Shown here in pieces: positions 1-9,093 of a stretch of 64,000 bases of DNA (positions within the stretch are counted from its first letter, which is position 1; each line of letters begins with the position of its first letter). This DNA is from Pseudomonas viridiflava (GTDB lineage Bacteria > Pseudomonadota > Gammaproteobacteria > Pseudomonadales > Pseudomonadaceae): the NCBI RefSeq assembly GCF_900582195.1, contig NZ_UTHA01000063.1, positions 1 through 64,000 of the forward strand. Reading direction: 5' to 3'. The position numbers and the translations under genes were made by a program. The notes under the pieces were generated by a model. That model saw only the letters and a program-made list of their open reading frames with translations, made no database searches and was not told the origin of the DNA.

Positions 1-1
1 G

Positions 2-280
2 AGTTGGGACATGTTGGAGAAGGGCAAGGGCATGGCGCAAACAGGGATGAGTGCGATGCAGACGGCGCAAGGTGCGATGCAAACAGCGCAGCAAGTGAAA
101 GGCGTGGTGCAGGGTGGTGTAGCCGGGTTGCCGAAGCTGGCGAGTGCGGCGTTGCCGAGTGCGTCGGGGGTTCTTGGGGCGGCGAGCAAGGCGGGCAAAT
201 TGCCGAGTCTGCCAGCGCCGACGATTTCGAAATCTGTTGTTAAAACTCCAAGCCTCCTGACTGGAGAAGTACTGTCATGA
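2..280 (+). CDS. C-terminal end of a protein that begins upstream (possible VgrG or T6SS-associated tail)
   Basis: The frame is open from the first bases of the window and ends at a TGA that overlaps the ATG of the Rhs gene in an ATGA arrangement, so the two are probably translationally coupled. The visible 93 residues are low-complexity and rich in Ala, Gly, Gln, Ser and Lys, with repeated MQTAQ units followed by a Pro/Leu/Ser-rich stretch, as in the flexible tails after the spike domain of some Pseudomonas VgrG proteins. That assignment is inference from the tail and from the Rhs, immunity and PAAR genes downstream. An internal ATG at 11 could start a short protein, but I see no ribosome-binding site for it. 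Confidence 0.5.
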   Translation, partial: SWDMLEKGKGMAQTGMSAMQTAQGAMQTAQQVKGVVQGGVAGLPKLASAALPSASGVLGAASKAGKLPSLPAPTISKSVVKTPSLLTGEVLS

Positions 281-3200
281 CTGAAGCAGCCGGTGCGCAA
301 AAACGTGAACCACAGGTCGCCGTTGTACCGTTGAACACTCTGGATGTGCAGGATGTCGGGCGCGGTGCGGCTCGATTTGATGCCTGGCTGCGATCTATCA
401 GTGGCGATGTGGTTACGCTGGATCGTATCAAGGGTGTAGCTGGAGCCCTGCCTGTTGTCGGCAACATCATGGCGCTGGTTGATGCGCTTGGCGATATCGT
501 GACCCTCACCAAAAGCAAGCAGCGCGAACTGCTCGACTGGGTGAGCCTGGGCATCAACCTGATTGGTGTCTTGCCCGCGCCTCCCACGATGGCTGCAGCG
601 CGCATGAGCTTGCGTCCGACCCTGTTTCTTGTTCGTCAGGAACTGCGCAACAGCGTCAAAATGCTGTTGGGCGATTCAATGATTGAAGTATTGGTCGGTC
701 ATTTGAATGCAACCATCGTCGGCACGATTGATGACTTCGTCAAACAAGCCCAAGGAAAGCTTTCCGGGATACTCGCTGACGCTGGAAAACTGGGCGAAAG
801 CGCGGTCAGCGAAATTGCCAAAGGGCTTGAGGCCGTCGTCAACGGCAAGCTTGACGCGAAAGGCGATGCACGCGCGGCCAGTCAGAAAATCACCACGGCG
901 GGCAATCAACTGCTCAGTGATCCTAAAGCGGCCATCGGGAACATTTTTGGTGCCGCCTTCAGTGCTTACAAAGCAGTAGGTAAGGGTGTCGCCAACAGTG
1001 CAGCCAGGAATCTGCTTCCGGATCAAGCCAAGAAGCTGGTTTTGACGCATACCGGAACCTTGCGAGCCATGGGGCCTGAGATAAAAACCCAACTGAGCAA
1101 GTTGGGGGATCCAGGTACACGTCATTCGATCGGCTGGTTATTGCAAATGCTCAGCGGCGCTGTTTTGACGTGGCGCAAGCGCCGTGGGCATGGTCAGAGC
1201 GCGAGCGTCAAACCCAATGCGACCAGCAAGGCACAACGCAAGGCCGGGGAAGGTCGATTAGAGGCCTCCAGTCATCAAGCACCGGCCAAAGGTGCAGCCA
1301 ATCCAAACAAGAACGTCGCTTGTACGGGGACCTGCCACAGTATTAGTTTTTCGCTGGGCTCAGAGCTACTTCGTCATACCGACTTCAGTCTGCCCGGTGC
1401 CTTTCCAATCGAGTGGTCGAGAACCTATAACTCTCGACTGGATGCCTATGACCAAGGCTCATTGGGTGCACGCTGGGTAACCGAACTGAGCACACGCTTC
1501 GATTGCCGAGAAGAGGGTCTGGTCTTTTTTGGCTCCGATGGCAGAAGCCACGACTACCCACTCCCCAAGGTCGGACTGTTTCACTATGACCCTGTAGAGA
1601 ACGTCACGCTGATCCGCAGCAGAGAAGATCAGTTGCTGTTATGCCGCGGCTTTGAGCGCAAGGAAACCTACGTCCGACATGGTCGGCGCTATATGTTGGC
1701 TGGCGTTGTACTTCGTAACGGTGCCGGGATCATGCTTCATTACGAGCATCGTCACGGTGACGAATCGATCCTGTCGGACTTGATGACTTATCAGGACGAA
1801 GTCACTCAAGTGCTTTCGCATCTGGGTACGTTAATTGATGATCACGGACGTCTCACCGGTTTGTGGGAAATCAAGGATGGCGTGCCTCAGCGTCAACTGT
1901 GCAGTTATCAATATGACACCTTCGGCAATCTGATTCTGGCCCAGGATGAAAATGGAGCTGCCTGGTCGTATCAGTACGAGCATCACTTGATCACTCGCTA
2001 TACCGATCGAACCGCCCGGGGCATGAACATCGAATGGCAGGGGCGTGGCGCCGACGCAAAGGCTATTCGGGAATGGGCGGACGATGGCAGCTTCGATACG
2101 CGTCTTGAGTGGGATGACAATATTCGTTTGACCTATGTGACGGACGCGTATGGCAACGAGACCTGGCATTACTACGACATCCTTGGCTATACCTATCGCA
2201 TCCGTCATCCGGATGAGCGCTCTGAATGGTTCTTCCGTGACGACGCCAAAAATCTGGTTCGTCATGTTCATACAGATGGAAGTACCGATCGCTTCAGCTA
2301 CGACGCCCGCGGGAATATGGTTGAACACATCCGCCCGGATGACAGCGTCGAGTACTACGCGTTTGACGACCATGATCAACTGATCAAAATCAGTGACGCA
2401 GAAGGTGGTCAGTGGCAAAGAGGGTATGACGACCGCGGCAACCTTGTTGAGGCGATAGATCCTTTAGGCAACAAGACGGAGTACGCCTATAACAAGGCCG
2501 GACTGCCAATTGCCATCAAAGATGCCAACGGCAATGAAAAAGCGATCGAATACAACGACGCCGGTCAACTGACCAAGTACGTTGACTGTTCTGGCAAGGC
2601 CAGCGCATGGACGTACGATGCGCGTGGCCAGATGATCTGCTTCACTGACGCCGCCGGACAAAGCACTGAATACGAATACAGAAATGGTCAGCTGGTGCTG
2701 ATCAAACATCCTGACAAAACGGAAGAGCGTTTTGAGCGGGACGCAGAGGGGCGACTGCTGGCGCACGTTGATGCATTGGGGCAATGCACGACTTGGAGTT
2801 ACACCGCGGCCGGGTTCGTCAGTGAGCGTGTAGATGCCGCCGAGCAGAGCCTGCGTTACAGCTGGGACCGTTTGGGTCGTCTGGTTGCCTTGGAGAACGA
2901 GAACGAACAACGCGCCCACTTTCACTACGATCCGCTTGGCCGCTTGTTGGAGGAGAGGGGGTTCGACGGACGCACGACTCGCTATCAATACAATCCTGAA
3001 ACCGGGCGCCTGGATAGCAAGTTCAATGGCCAGCGTGTCATCAAGTTCAACTTCGACTCCATGGGGCGCCTGACTGATCGTCATGCAAATCTGGGCGGTG
3101 AGTCTCAAAGTGAAGCGTATGCCTATGACGGAAATGGTCGTCTGGTCATGGCCAGCAACGGCAACAGTCGCCTGAACTGGTTTCATGATCCTGCCGGCAA

Positions 3201-4965
3201 TCTTGTTCGTGAACACCAGCACTATCTGGATCTCGACAAGCCTCTTGTCGCTGTCTGGAAACATGAATATGACGTTCTCAATCTACGCATAGCGACGGTT
3301 CGCCCAGACGGGCACAAGGTGAGCTGGTTGACCTACGGAAGTGGCCACCTTCTGGGATTACGACTGGACGATCATGATCTGATTGCATACGAGCGCGACG
3401 ATCTGCACCGTGAAGTGGCACGCCATCAAGGTAATCGGCTACTACAAACCCAGAAGTGGGATCCGGCTGGGCGGCTTCAGGAGCAACTGCTGGGGCACTC
3501 TGACGACAAATCGACTCTACTCAAGCGCGAGTATAAGTACGATGCAGTGGGCCAGTTGACCGCGATTAACGACACTCGGCGGGGCCCATTGGCGTACCGC
3601 TACGACCCGGTTGGCCGTCTCATCAGTGCCGTCAGCCGACTGGGCACCGAAACATTTGCATTCGATCCGGCCAGTAATCTGTTGGATGACGCGGTTACGC
3701 AGGTTCGACGACCGCTTGATCAGGACACGCCGCGCAGCAAGTTGCTCGATAACCTCCTGCGTGAATACGCCGGTACTCACTATGAGTACGACGAGCGTGG
3801 CAATCTTATCCAGCGATGGCACAACGGAAGTTACAGCCGTATGCGCTGGGATCTGTTTGATCGAATGGTGAATTTCGACGATGCACGTTTGAGTGTCGAT
3901 TTCGCTTATGACGCGTTGGGCCGGCGCCTGTACAAAAACTCCAATGCTCACTACAAGGAGCGTCCAGAGGCAGGGTCTCAGTGGAATCACAACGAACATG
4001 CTCGTAAACAAAGAGAGTTAGGCTGCGGTTTCACGTTATTTGGCTGGGACGGAGATAACCTGGCGTGGGAAAGCAGTCCTGCTCAAGCAGATGACGGAAC
4101 GGGGAGAACGGTTCATTACGTTTTTGAGCCAGGCACTTACATTCCGGTAGCCCAGGCTGTTTCCAACGGCTCGATACAACTGTCAGGACTGCCCGATTAT
4201 GTTGGCGACTACACGCTCGACGACGATCCCTTGTGGAATCACCAACCGACTGTACAAAGTTTCGATGCGATTGCCTGGTACCAGTGCGATCGTCTGGGGA
4301 CACCATTAGAACTCACTGATGAGAACGGTGAGATTGCCTGGAGTGCTCACTACAAGGCATGGGGAGAGGTTCGTGAGCAACGTTCCGCTCGAGCACAGCA
4401 GTTGGGGTTGGCCAACCCGATACGGTTCCAGGGGCAGTACCACGATGTCGAGACCGGCCTGCATTACAACCGCCATCGCTACTATGACCCTGGTGTCGGT
4501 CGATTCATAAGCAAGGACCCGGTAGGTTATGCAGGTGGTTTGAACACCTACGCTTACGCGCCTAACCCCACAGGCTGGATTGACCCTCTAGGCTTGACGA
4601 ATACCCCAGACGGTACGGGGAAAACCGTTCCGATGAACAATCTGGGCATTCCCGACAAGAGTCAATTTGCTCCAAAACCTGGCATTACAAAGCCTTACGC
4701 TCGAAGTTCGGCGTGTGGGCCTACTACGGCGCAAACCGCCTCGGTACAGGGCCTACCTTGTGTGGTGTGTGGAACCGTGGCGCCTAAAATGGTCGCTGAT
4801 CACAAAGATGCCTTGGTGGTGGAGTATTATCGAACGGGCACTAACGATGTGACGCATCAGTCCTCGTTGTTGGCTGTGCAGTCACACTGCCCCGTCTGCT
4901 CAAAAAAACAGGGTGGGCATGCATCATCGTATTCAAAATGTATGAAAACCAAGCTGGGGATCTGA
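277..4965 (+). CDS. Rhs-family polymorphic toxin, probable T6SS effector with C-terminal Cys/His nuclease-like domain
   Basis: This 1562-residue protein has the full Rhs architecture. Residues about 54-101 hold hydrophobic helices like the N-terminal membrane-interacting region of T6SS Rhs effectors. A DUF6531-like start of the Rhs shell lies near residue 349. Many YD repeats follow, and the core ends at about 1395-1440 with RYYDPGVGRF and then WIDPLGL, the conserved site after which Rhs toxins are usually self-cleaved. The variable tip is residues 1441-1562. It has paired cysteines C1495/C1498 and C1538/C1541, and an ADHK motif with D1508/H1509, which suggests a zinc-stabilised HNH-like nuclease; this is inference. 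There is no PAAR domain inside the protein; a separate PAAR gene follows. The tip and the next gene look less GC-rich than the core, as expected for a swapped toxin-immunity cassette. Confidence 0.93.
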   Translation: MTEAAGAQKREPQVAVVPLNTLDVQDVGRGAARFDAWLRSISGDVVTLDRIKGVAGALPVVGNIMALVDALGDIVTLTKSKQRELLDWVSLGINLIGVLPAPPTMAAARMSLRPTLFLVRQELRNSVKMLLGDSMIEVLVGHLNATIVGTIDDFVKQAQGKLSGILADAGKLGESAVSEIAKGLEAVVNGKLDAKGDARAASQKITTAGNQLLSDPKAAIGNIFGAAFSAYKAVGKGVANSAARNLLPDQAKKLVLTHTGTLRAMGPEIKTQLSKLGDPGTRHSIGWLLQMLSGAVLTWRKRRGHGQSASVKPNATSKAQRKAGEGRLEASSHQAPAKGAANPNKNVACTGTCHSISFSLGSELLRHTDFSLPGAFPIEWSRTYNSRLDAYDQGSLGARWVTELSTRFDCREEGLVFFGSDGRSHDYPLPKVGLFHYDPVENVTLIRSREDQLLLCRGFERKETYVRHGRRYMLAGVVLRNGAGIMLHYEHRHGDESILSDLMTYQDEVTQVLSHLGTLIDDHGRLTGLWEIKDGVPQRQLCSYQYDTFGNLILAQDENGAAWSYQYEHHLITRYTDRTARGMNIEWQGRGADAKAIREWADDGSFDTRLEWDDNIRLTYVTDAYGNETWHYYDILGYTYRIRHPDERSEWFFRDDAKNLVRHVHTDGSTDRFSYDARGNMVEHIRPDDSVEYYAFDDHDQLIKISDAEGGQWQRGYDDRGNLVEAIDPLGNKTEYAYNKAGLPIAIKDANGNEKAIEYNDAGQLTKYVDCSGKASAWTYDARGQMICFTDAAGQSTEYEYRNGQLVLIKHPDKTEERFERDAEGRLLAHVDALGQCTTWSYTAAGFVSERVDAAEQSLRYSWDRLGRLVALENENEQRAHFHYDPLGRLLEERGFDGRTTRYQYNPETGRLDSKFNGQRVIKFNFDSMGRLTDRHANLGGESQSEAYAYDGNGRLVMASNGNSRLNWFHDPAGNLVREHQHYLDLDKPLVAVWKHEYDVLNLRIATVRPDGHKVSWLTYGSGHLLGLRLDDHDLIAYERDDLHREVARHQGNRLLQTQKWDPAGRLQEQLLGHSDDKSTLLKREYKYDAVGQLTAINDTRRGPLAYRYDPVGRLISAVSRLGTETFAFDPASNLLDDAVTQVRRPLDQDTPRSKLLDNLLREYAGTHYEYDERGNLIQRWHNGSYSRMRWDLFDRMVNFDDARLSVDFAYDALGRRLYKNSNAHYKERPEAGSQWNHNEHARKQRELGCGFTLFGWDGDNLAWESSPAQADDGTGRTVHYVFEPGTYIPVAQAVSNGSIQLSGLPDYVGDYTLDDDPLWNHQPTVQSFDAIAWYQCDRLGTPLELTDENGEIAWSAHYKAWGEVREQRSARAQQLGLANPIRFQGQYHDVETGLHYNRHRYYDPGVGRFISKDPVGYAGGLNTYAYAPNPTGWIDPLGLTNTPDGTGKTVPMNNLGIPDKSQFAPKPGITKPYARSSACGPTTAQTASVQGLPCVVCGTVAPKMVADHKDALVVEYYRTGTNDVTHQSSLLAVQSHCPVCSKKQGGHASSYSKCMKTKLGI

Positions 4966-4968
4966 TTT

Positions 4969-5310
4969 ATGCAAAAGGCTGACGCTGTTTATCCGGACGA
5001 CGCGCAGGAAAAAATCTGTAGCAAGTATGGAATGCCTGTGCAAGCGCCCGAAGAGATGGTCGCGATCGCTATTGACTCGCTTGGCAAGTCGCCGATTTAT
5101 GGCTCAAGAGTTCAATTACCGGGAGACGGCAATATCAGCTGGTTTATTCACTGTGGTGAGTTCTCTGACGCGGATGACTTCTACAAGCCTGTCCATGTTC
5201 ACCACCTGAGTGAAATGCTGCCCCAGGTTGTGAATTATCTTTGTCTGCCCACTGGCGCAAAATTCATCATCGATACAGCCGGCTATGAAGATGTCTGGAT
5301 GGCTGAGTAA
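4969..5310 (+). CDS. Probable cognate immunity protein (Imm33/DUF2185-like)
   Basis: A 113-residue acidic cytoplasmic protein starts three bases after the Rhs stop, the normal place for the immunity gene of a polymorphic toxin. The C-terminal half has the pattern SWFIHCGEFSD, then a leucine/proline stretch ending LPTGAKFI, then YEDVWMAE. This resembles Imm33-type immunity domains as I remember them. Its job would be to bind and block the C-terminal toxin domain of the preceding Rhs protein in the producing cell. The family assignment is from memory and moderate; the immunity role rests mainly on position. No signal peptide or membrane segment is visible. Confidence 0.7.
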   Translation: MQKADAVYPDDAQEKICSKYGMPVQAPEEMVAIAIDSLGKSPIYGSRVQLPGDGNISWFIHCGEFSDADDFYKPVHVHHLSEMLPQVVNYLCLPTGAKFIIDTAGYEDVWMAE

Positions 5311-5402
5311 GGAGTATTGAAGCCGGTTCACCACCGGTTTCGCGTTTGATTGATCCCGTGGATCAATTGGAATATCAGCGGCTTGGTCAAAGGAGTGACA
5401 AC

Positions 5403-5666
5403 ATGAAAGACGCCATTCGCTTGGGCGACTCCACCACCCACGGTGGCAAGGTGCTCGAAGCCTTTTCTCAGACCGACCTCAACGGCAAGCCGATTGCCGG
5501 TGTCGGTCACAAGGTCAGTTGCCCGTTGTGCAAAGGGATGTTCCCGATTGCCGAGGGCAGCAGCACCTACACCGTCGATGGCACGCCCATCGCGCTCGAT
5601 GGCATGAAAACAGCCTGTGGCGCTGCGCTGATTGCCAGTGGCCCGAAGGGTGCGGTCGTCAGCTGA
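5403..5666 (+). CDS. PAAR-domain protein (T6SS spike tip)
   Basis: The 87-residue protein begins KDAIRLGDSTTHGGKV and has the short glycine-rich beta repeats of PAAR proteins, including GVGHKVSCPLCKG and TYTVDGTPIALDGMKT. PAAR proteins sharpen the VgrG spike of type VI secretion and carry effectors to it. I chose the ATG at 5403 because AGGAG sits 7-8 bases upstream; an in-frame start at 5346 would add residues foreign to the family. It lies 92 bp after the immunity gene. Since the Rhs protein has no PAAR of its own, this gene may supply the tip for its delivery. Confidence 0.93.
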   Translation: MKDAIRLGDSTTHGGKVLEAFSQTDLNGKPIAGVGHKVSCPLCKGMFPIAEGSSTYTVDGTPIALDGMKTACGAALIASGPKGAVVS

Positions 5667-5710
5667 GTGCTGTAATGGGAATTGGCGCATGCGCACATGC
5701 CGGCCACGTC

Positions 5711-6406
5711 TCAAGCCAGCAACTGCGCGATCCATTCAGCCTGTCGCGTGATCTCTCGTACCTTCGCCTCGGGCAAAGCCTGCTGCGCCCGGGCGAACTG
5801 ACCGAGGGTCTTTTGCTTTTCGTTCAGTATGCGTTGCCACTTGGCCAGAAACTCCGGACTGCGTGCCTGCATCTGTAGCGGGCCGAAGTACAGTTCTTGA
5901 CCGCTGTAGGTCACGGGGGCTGCGCGTTCGGCGACGATGATTTCGTAATCGAAACGGTTTTCCCGCAGCACTTCTTCGCTGAGGATGCGGTAGCCGTTTT
6001 CCATCAGCCATTGGCGCAACGGTTGCTCGCCGCCGTTGGGTTGCAGGATCAGACGTTCCTCGCCGCTGAGGTGGGCCTTGCCGCTGTCGAGGATGTCACG
6101 GATGGTTTCACCGCCCATGCCGCAGATGCTGACGGCGGTGATGCCGTCGTCAGGTTTGATCGCCGCCAGACCATCGGCCCGGCGCACGCTGATCTGCTGC
6201 TGCAGATCATTTTCGCGCACGGTGCGTTCAGCCGCGTGGAACGGCGTCGACGCGACTTCGCCCGCCACCGCCGCGCTGATCAAGCCACGACGCATCAGCG
6301 CCACCGGCAGATAGCCGTGGTCCGAGCCGATATCCGCCAGCCGTGCACCGGCAGGTACGTGGGCAGCCACGCGCTCAAGGCGCATGGACAATGTCTGTTC
6401 GTTCAA
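5711..6406 (-). CDS. trmK: tRNA (adenine(22)-N1)-methyltransferase TrmK family
   Basis: A 231-residue class I SAM-dependent methyltransferase of the TrmK/COG2384 family, which makes N1-methyladenosine at position 22 of tRNAs. Residues 25-34 hold the SAM-binding DIGSDHGYLP. A CGMGGETI motif and LILQPNGGEQ follow, the family's substitute for the catalytic NPPY region. The C-terminal part is helical, as in the family. I placed the start at a TTG (6406) preceded by AAGGGG; an ATG seven codons inside (6385) is possible. Longer upstream in-frame sequence does not look like the family. The gene runs convergently toward the PAAR gene. Confidence 0.88.
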   Translation of the reverse strand: MNEQTLSMRLERVAAHVPAGARLADIGSDHGYLPVALMRRGLISAAVAGEVASTPFHAAERTVRENDLQQQISVRRADGLAAIKPDDGITAVSICGMGGETIRDILDSGKAHLSGEERLILQPNGGEQPLRQWLMENGYRILSEEVLRENRFDYEIIVAERAAPVTYSGQELYFGPLQMQARSPEFLAKWQRILNEKQKTLGQFARAQQALPEAKVREITRQAEWIAQLLA

Positions 6407-6529
6407 CGGCAACCCCTTTGTGGCCGGCAAAGGGGTGCGACTCTGGCGAGCAACGCCGGACCTGTCAAATCCCGGCGACGGAATTCCATGGCCCATTGGC
6501 TGCGCTGAACGGCCAATGGGCGCTGAGGC

Positions 6530-7579
6530 TTAGCCAGCCAAGGTTGCGTTGTCGATCACGAAGCGATATTTCACGTCACCCTTGAGCATGCGTTCATAGG
6601 CATCGTTGATCTGGTCGGCGCGGATCAGTTCGATGTCGGAAACGATGCCATGCTCGGCGCAGAAGTCGAGCATTTCCTGAGTTTCAGGAATGCCGCCGAT
6701 CATCGAACCGGCAATCGTGCGACGTTTCATGATCAGGTTGAACACGTTCGGCGACGGGTGCGAGGTGGCCGGTGCCCCCACCAGTGTCAAGGCCCCGTCA
6801 CGCTTGAGCAGCACGAGGAAGGCATCGAGATCGTGCGGCGCGGCGACGGTGTTAAGGATCAAGTCGAAGCTCTTGGCGTGTGCGGCCATTTCTTCCGCGT
6901 TGCGCGACACCACCACTTCATCGGCGCCCAGCGCTTTCGCCGCTTCGCGTTTGGATTCAGAGGTGGTGAACGCGACAACGTGCGCGCCCAGAGCGTGGGC
7001 CAGCTTGATGCCCATGTGGCCGAGGCCGCCGATGCCGACCACGCCGACTTTTTTGCCCGGGCCGGCGTTCCAGTGGCGCAGCGGCGAGTAAGTGGTGATG
7101 CCGGCACACAGCAGCGGCGCGACGGCGGCCAATTGCGCTTCAGGATGACGGATGCGCAGCACGTAGCGTTCATGCACGACGATGTTTTGCGAGTAGCCGC
7201 CCAGCGTCCAGCCCGGTGCATCCGGGGTCGGGAAGTTGTAGGTGCCGATCATGCCGTCGCAGTAGTTTTCCAGGCCGGTTTCGCAGTCGTCGCAATGTTT
7301 GCAGCTGTCGACGATGCAGCCGACGCCGACCAGATCACCGATTTTGTAGTCCGACACATGTGCGCCGACGGCGGAAACCCGGCCGACGATTTCGTGGCCC
7401 GGCACGCACGGGAACTGCGTACCGGCCCATTCCGCGCGGACCTGATGCAGATCGGAGTGGCAGATGCCACAGAACGCGATGTCGATCTGCACATCATGGG
7501 CGGCCGGCGCGCGGCGGTTGATCTGCATCGGCTCAAGGGGTTTGTCGCCCGCGTGGGCACCGTAGGCTTGTACAAGCAT
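6530..7579 (-). CDS. Zinc-dependent NADP alcohol/aldehyde dehydrogenase (YahK-like)
   Basis: The 349-residue medium-chain dehydrogenase is nearly collinear with E. coli YahK, an NADPH-dependent broad-range aldehyde reductase of the cinnamyl-alcohol-dehydrogenase group. It shows the catalytic zinc site CGICHSDLH (C40, H41), PGHEIVG, the structural zinc cysteines in GCIVDSCKHCDDC, and the Rossmann motif GIGGLGHMG. The start at 7579 (MLVQAYG) has GAGG at a proper distance and gives the same length as YahK; an upstream in-frame ATG at 7612 would add an odd extension. It is probably a detoxifying aldehyde reductase. It is divergent from the gal gene. Confidence 0.93.
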   Translation of the reverse strand: MLVQAYGAHAGDKPLEPMQINRRAPAAHDVQIDIAFCGICHSDLHQVRAEWAGTQFPCVPGHEIVGRVSAVGAHVSDYKIGDLVGVGCIVDSCKHCDDCETGLENYCDGMIGTYNFPTPDAPGWTLGGYSQNIVVHERYVLRIRHPEAQLAAVAPLLCAGITTYSPLRHWNAGPGKKVGVVGIGGLGHMGIKLAHALGAHVVAFTTSESKREAAKALGADEVVVSRNAEEMAAHAKSFDLILNTVAAPHDLDAFLVLLKRDGALTLVGAPATSHPSPNVFNLIMKRRTIAGSMIGGIPETQEMLDFCAEHGIVSDIELIRADQINDAYERMLKGDVKYRFVIDNATLAG

Positions 7580-7767
7580 GGGAACATCCTCGATCGGTTT
7601 GTCGTAAGGCATTGTTTCTGCTTCAGCGCTTCGGGCACTAGTGCATTCCTGTGCAATCCTTGCCTGATCCTGTGCGTTGTTGTGACATTGCGCGGACAGA
7701 CGCTCGTGGCGTTTGCAGGTAATCTCCCGGTTCACTGACGACAACAAAATCAAAACAGGAGTCATTG

Positions 7768-8694
7768 ATGCAACCAATCCGTCTCGGTCTGGTGGGCTAC
7801 GGCAAGATCGCCCAGGATCAACACGTCCCGGCTATCCTCGCCAATCCCGCTTTCCAGTTGGTCTCCGTCGCTACCCAAGGCAAGCCTTGCGCTGGGGTTG
7901 AGAATTTCCAATCGTTGAGTGAATTGCTGGAAAACGGCCCGGCGGTGGATGCGATCGCCTTCTGCACGCCGCCACAAGGGCGCTTTGCCTTGGTGCAGCA
8001 AGCGCTGGCCGCTGGCAAACACGTGCTGGTAGAAAAACCACCGTGCGCCACGTTGGGCGAGGCGCTGGCCTTGGTCGATCAGGCCGCAGAGCAGGGCGTC
8101 AGCGCGTTGTTTGCCTGGCATTCACGCTACGCGCCCGGCATCGAAGCCGCTCGCGAATGGCTCGCCTCGCGCACCCTGCAAAGCGTGCAGATCGACTGGA
8201 AAGAAGACGTGCGCAAATGGCACCCCGGGCAGACCTGGATCTGGCAACCCGGCGGCCTCGGTGTGTTCGATCCGGGGATCAATGCCCTGTCGATCGTCAC
8301 ACATTTGCTGGCGCTGCCGCTGTTTGTCGAATCGGCTGAGTTGCGCGTACCGAGCAACTGCCAGTCGCCGATTGCCGCCTCGATCAAAATGTCTGACGCC
8401 CGCCGCCTCGATGTGCGCGCGGAGTTTGATTTTGATCATGGCCATGATGAACTGTGGAGTATCGAGGTGCGTTGCGCTGAAGGCGTGTTGCGCCTGGATA
8501 ACGGCGGTGCGCTGTTGAGCATCGACGGTGTCCGCCAGGCCGTGTCGGAGGAGGGCGAGTACGCAGCGGTGTATCGACATTTCCAACAGTTGATCGGCGA
8601 CAAGGTCAGTGACCTGGATGTGCAGCCGTTGCGGTTGGTGGCGGACAGTTTTTTTGTCGCCAGCCGAGTGTCGGTCGAGGCGTTTTACGATTAG
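7768..8694 (+). CDS. gal: D-galactose 1-dehydrogenase (Gfo/Idh/MocA family)
   Basis: This 308-residue NAD(P)-dependent oxidoreductase closely matches my memory of the P. fluorescens D-galactose 1-dehydrogenase, which oxidises galactose to galactono-lactone as the first step of the De Ley-Doudoroff route. The N-terminal Rossmann fold has GLVGYGKIA at residues 7-15. The family motif VEKPPC follows around residue 90, and the C-terminal half is the substrate-binding sheet. AGGAG precedes the ATG at 7768; a TTG one codon earlier is possible. An intrinsic terminator follows the gene. No galactose transporter or lactonase is adjacent, so other pathway genes must lie elsewhere. Confidence 0.9.
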   Translation: MQPIRLGLVGYGKIAQDQHVPAILANPAFQLVSVATQGKPCAGVENFQSLSELLENGPAVDAIAFCTPPQGRFALVQQALAAGKHVLVEKPPCATLGEALALVDQAAEQGVSALFAWHSRYAPGIEAAREWLASRTLQSVQIDWKEDVRKWHPGQTWIWQPGGLGVFDPGINALSIVTHLLALPLFVESAELRVPSNCQSPIAASIKMSDARRLDVRAEFDFDHGHDELWSIEVRCAEGVLRLDNGGALLSIDGVRQAVSEEGEYAAVYRHFQQLIGDKVSDLDVQPLRLVADSFFVASRVSVEAFYD

Positions 8695-8734
8695 CGTCCG
8701 GCCGGCCCGGCACGGTTATTTCAGTCGCCAAGCG

Positions 8735-8763
8735 AAAGCCTGCCCTGAACGGCAGGCTTTTTT
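8735..8763 (+). terminator. Rho-independent terminator of gal
   Basis: A perfect 10-bp stem, AAAGCCTGCC (8735-8744) and GGCAGGCTTT (8751-8760), has a 6-base loop and runs into a T tract about 40 bp after the gal stop codon. Confidence 0.93.
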
Positions 8764-8862
8764 CGTTGGAGCACCGTTCGTCCATTGCCCGGCACTTGCG
8801 CGGTGCCGTTGCCTCTCACGTTTAAGCGCGGATATCCCGCGTACAAGCACGGAGAAACAAGC

Positions 8863-9063
8863 ATGGACATCGATGAAAATGCACCGGGCAACCGGTCACA
8901 GCAAGACGTGACACGGACGACGGACAATGAGACGGGGCATGATCCGAAACGCAGCCCGCCCGAGGTTCCATTGCCCGCCGATGACGAGTCGCCGGCCGAT
9001 GAAGACATGACGGATGTGGCGGCCAACAACTCGGTGTCGAGCGAACATCCTGAGTCGCAATGA
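8863..9063 (+). CDS. Small acidic hypothetical protein
   Basis: A 66-residue hydrophilic, strongly acidic protein rich in Asp, Glu, Pro, Ser and Thr, with no signal peptide, membrane segment or recognisable domain; it is probably disordered. The ATG at 8863 is preceded by GGAG. It sits 30 bp before the DUF2945-type gene on the same strand, so the two are likely cotranscribed. I do not recognise it. Confidence 0.65.
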   Translation: MDIDENAPGNRSQQDVTRTTDNETGHDPKRSPPEVPLPADDESPADEDMTDVAANNSVSSEHPESQ

Positions 9064-9093
9064 CCGAACTGAATAAGTGTGGGGGGACAGGCC

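Noticed and set aside
1900..4300. Repetitive DNA in the first 5 kb as a mobile repeat
   Set aside because: The repetition is the YD-repeat coding structure of the Rhs shell.
6650..7738. 362-codon open frame antisense to the YahK-like gene
   Set aside because: No family similarity; composition is that of a shadow frame (His, Arg, Ala, Val-rich).
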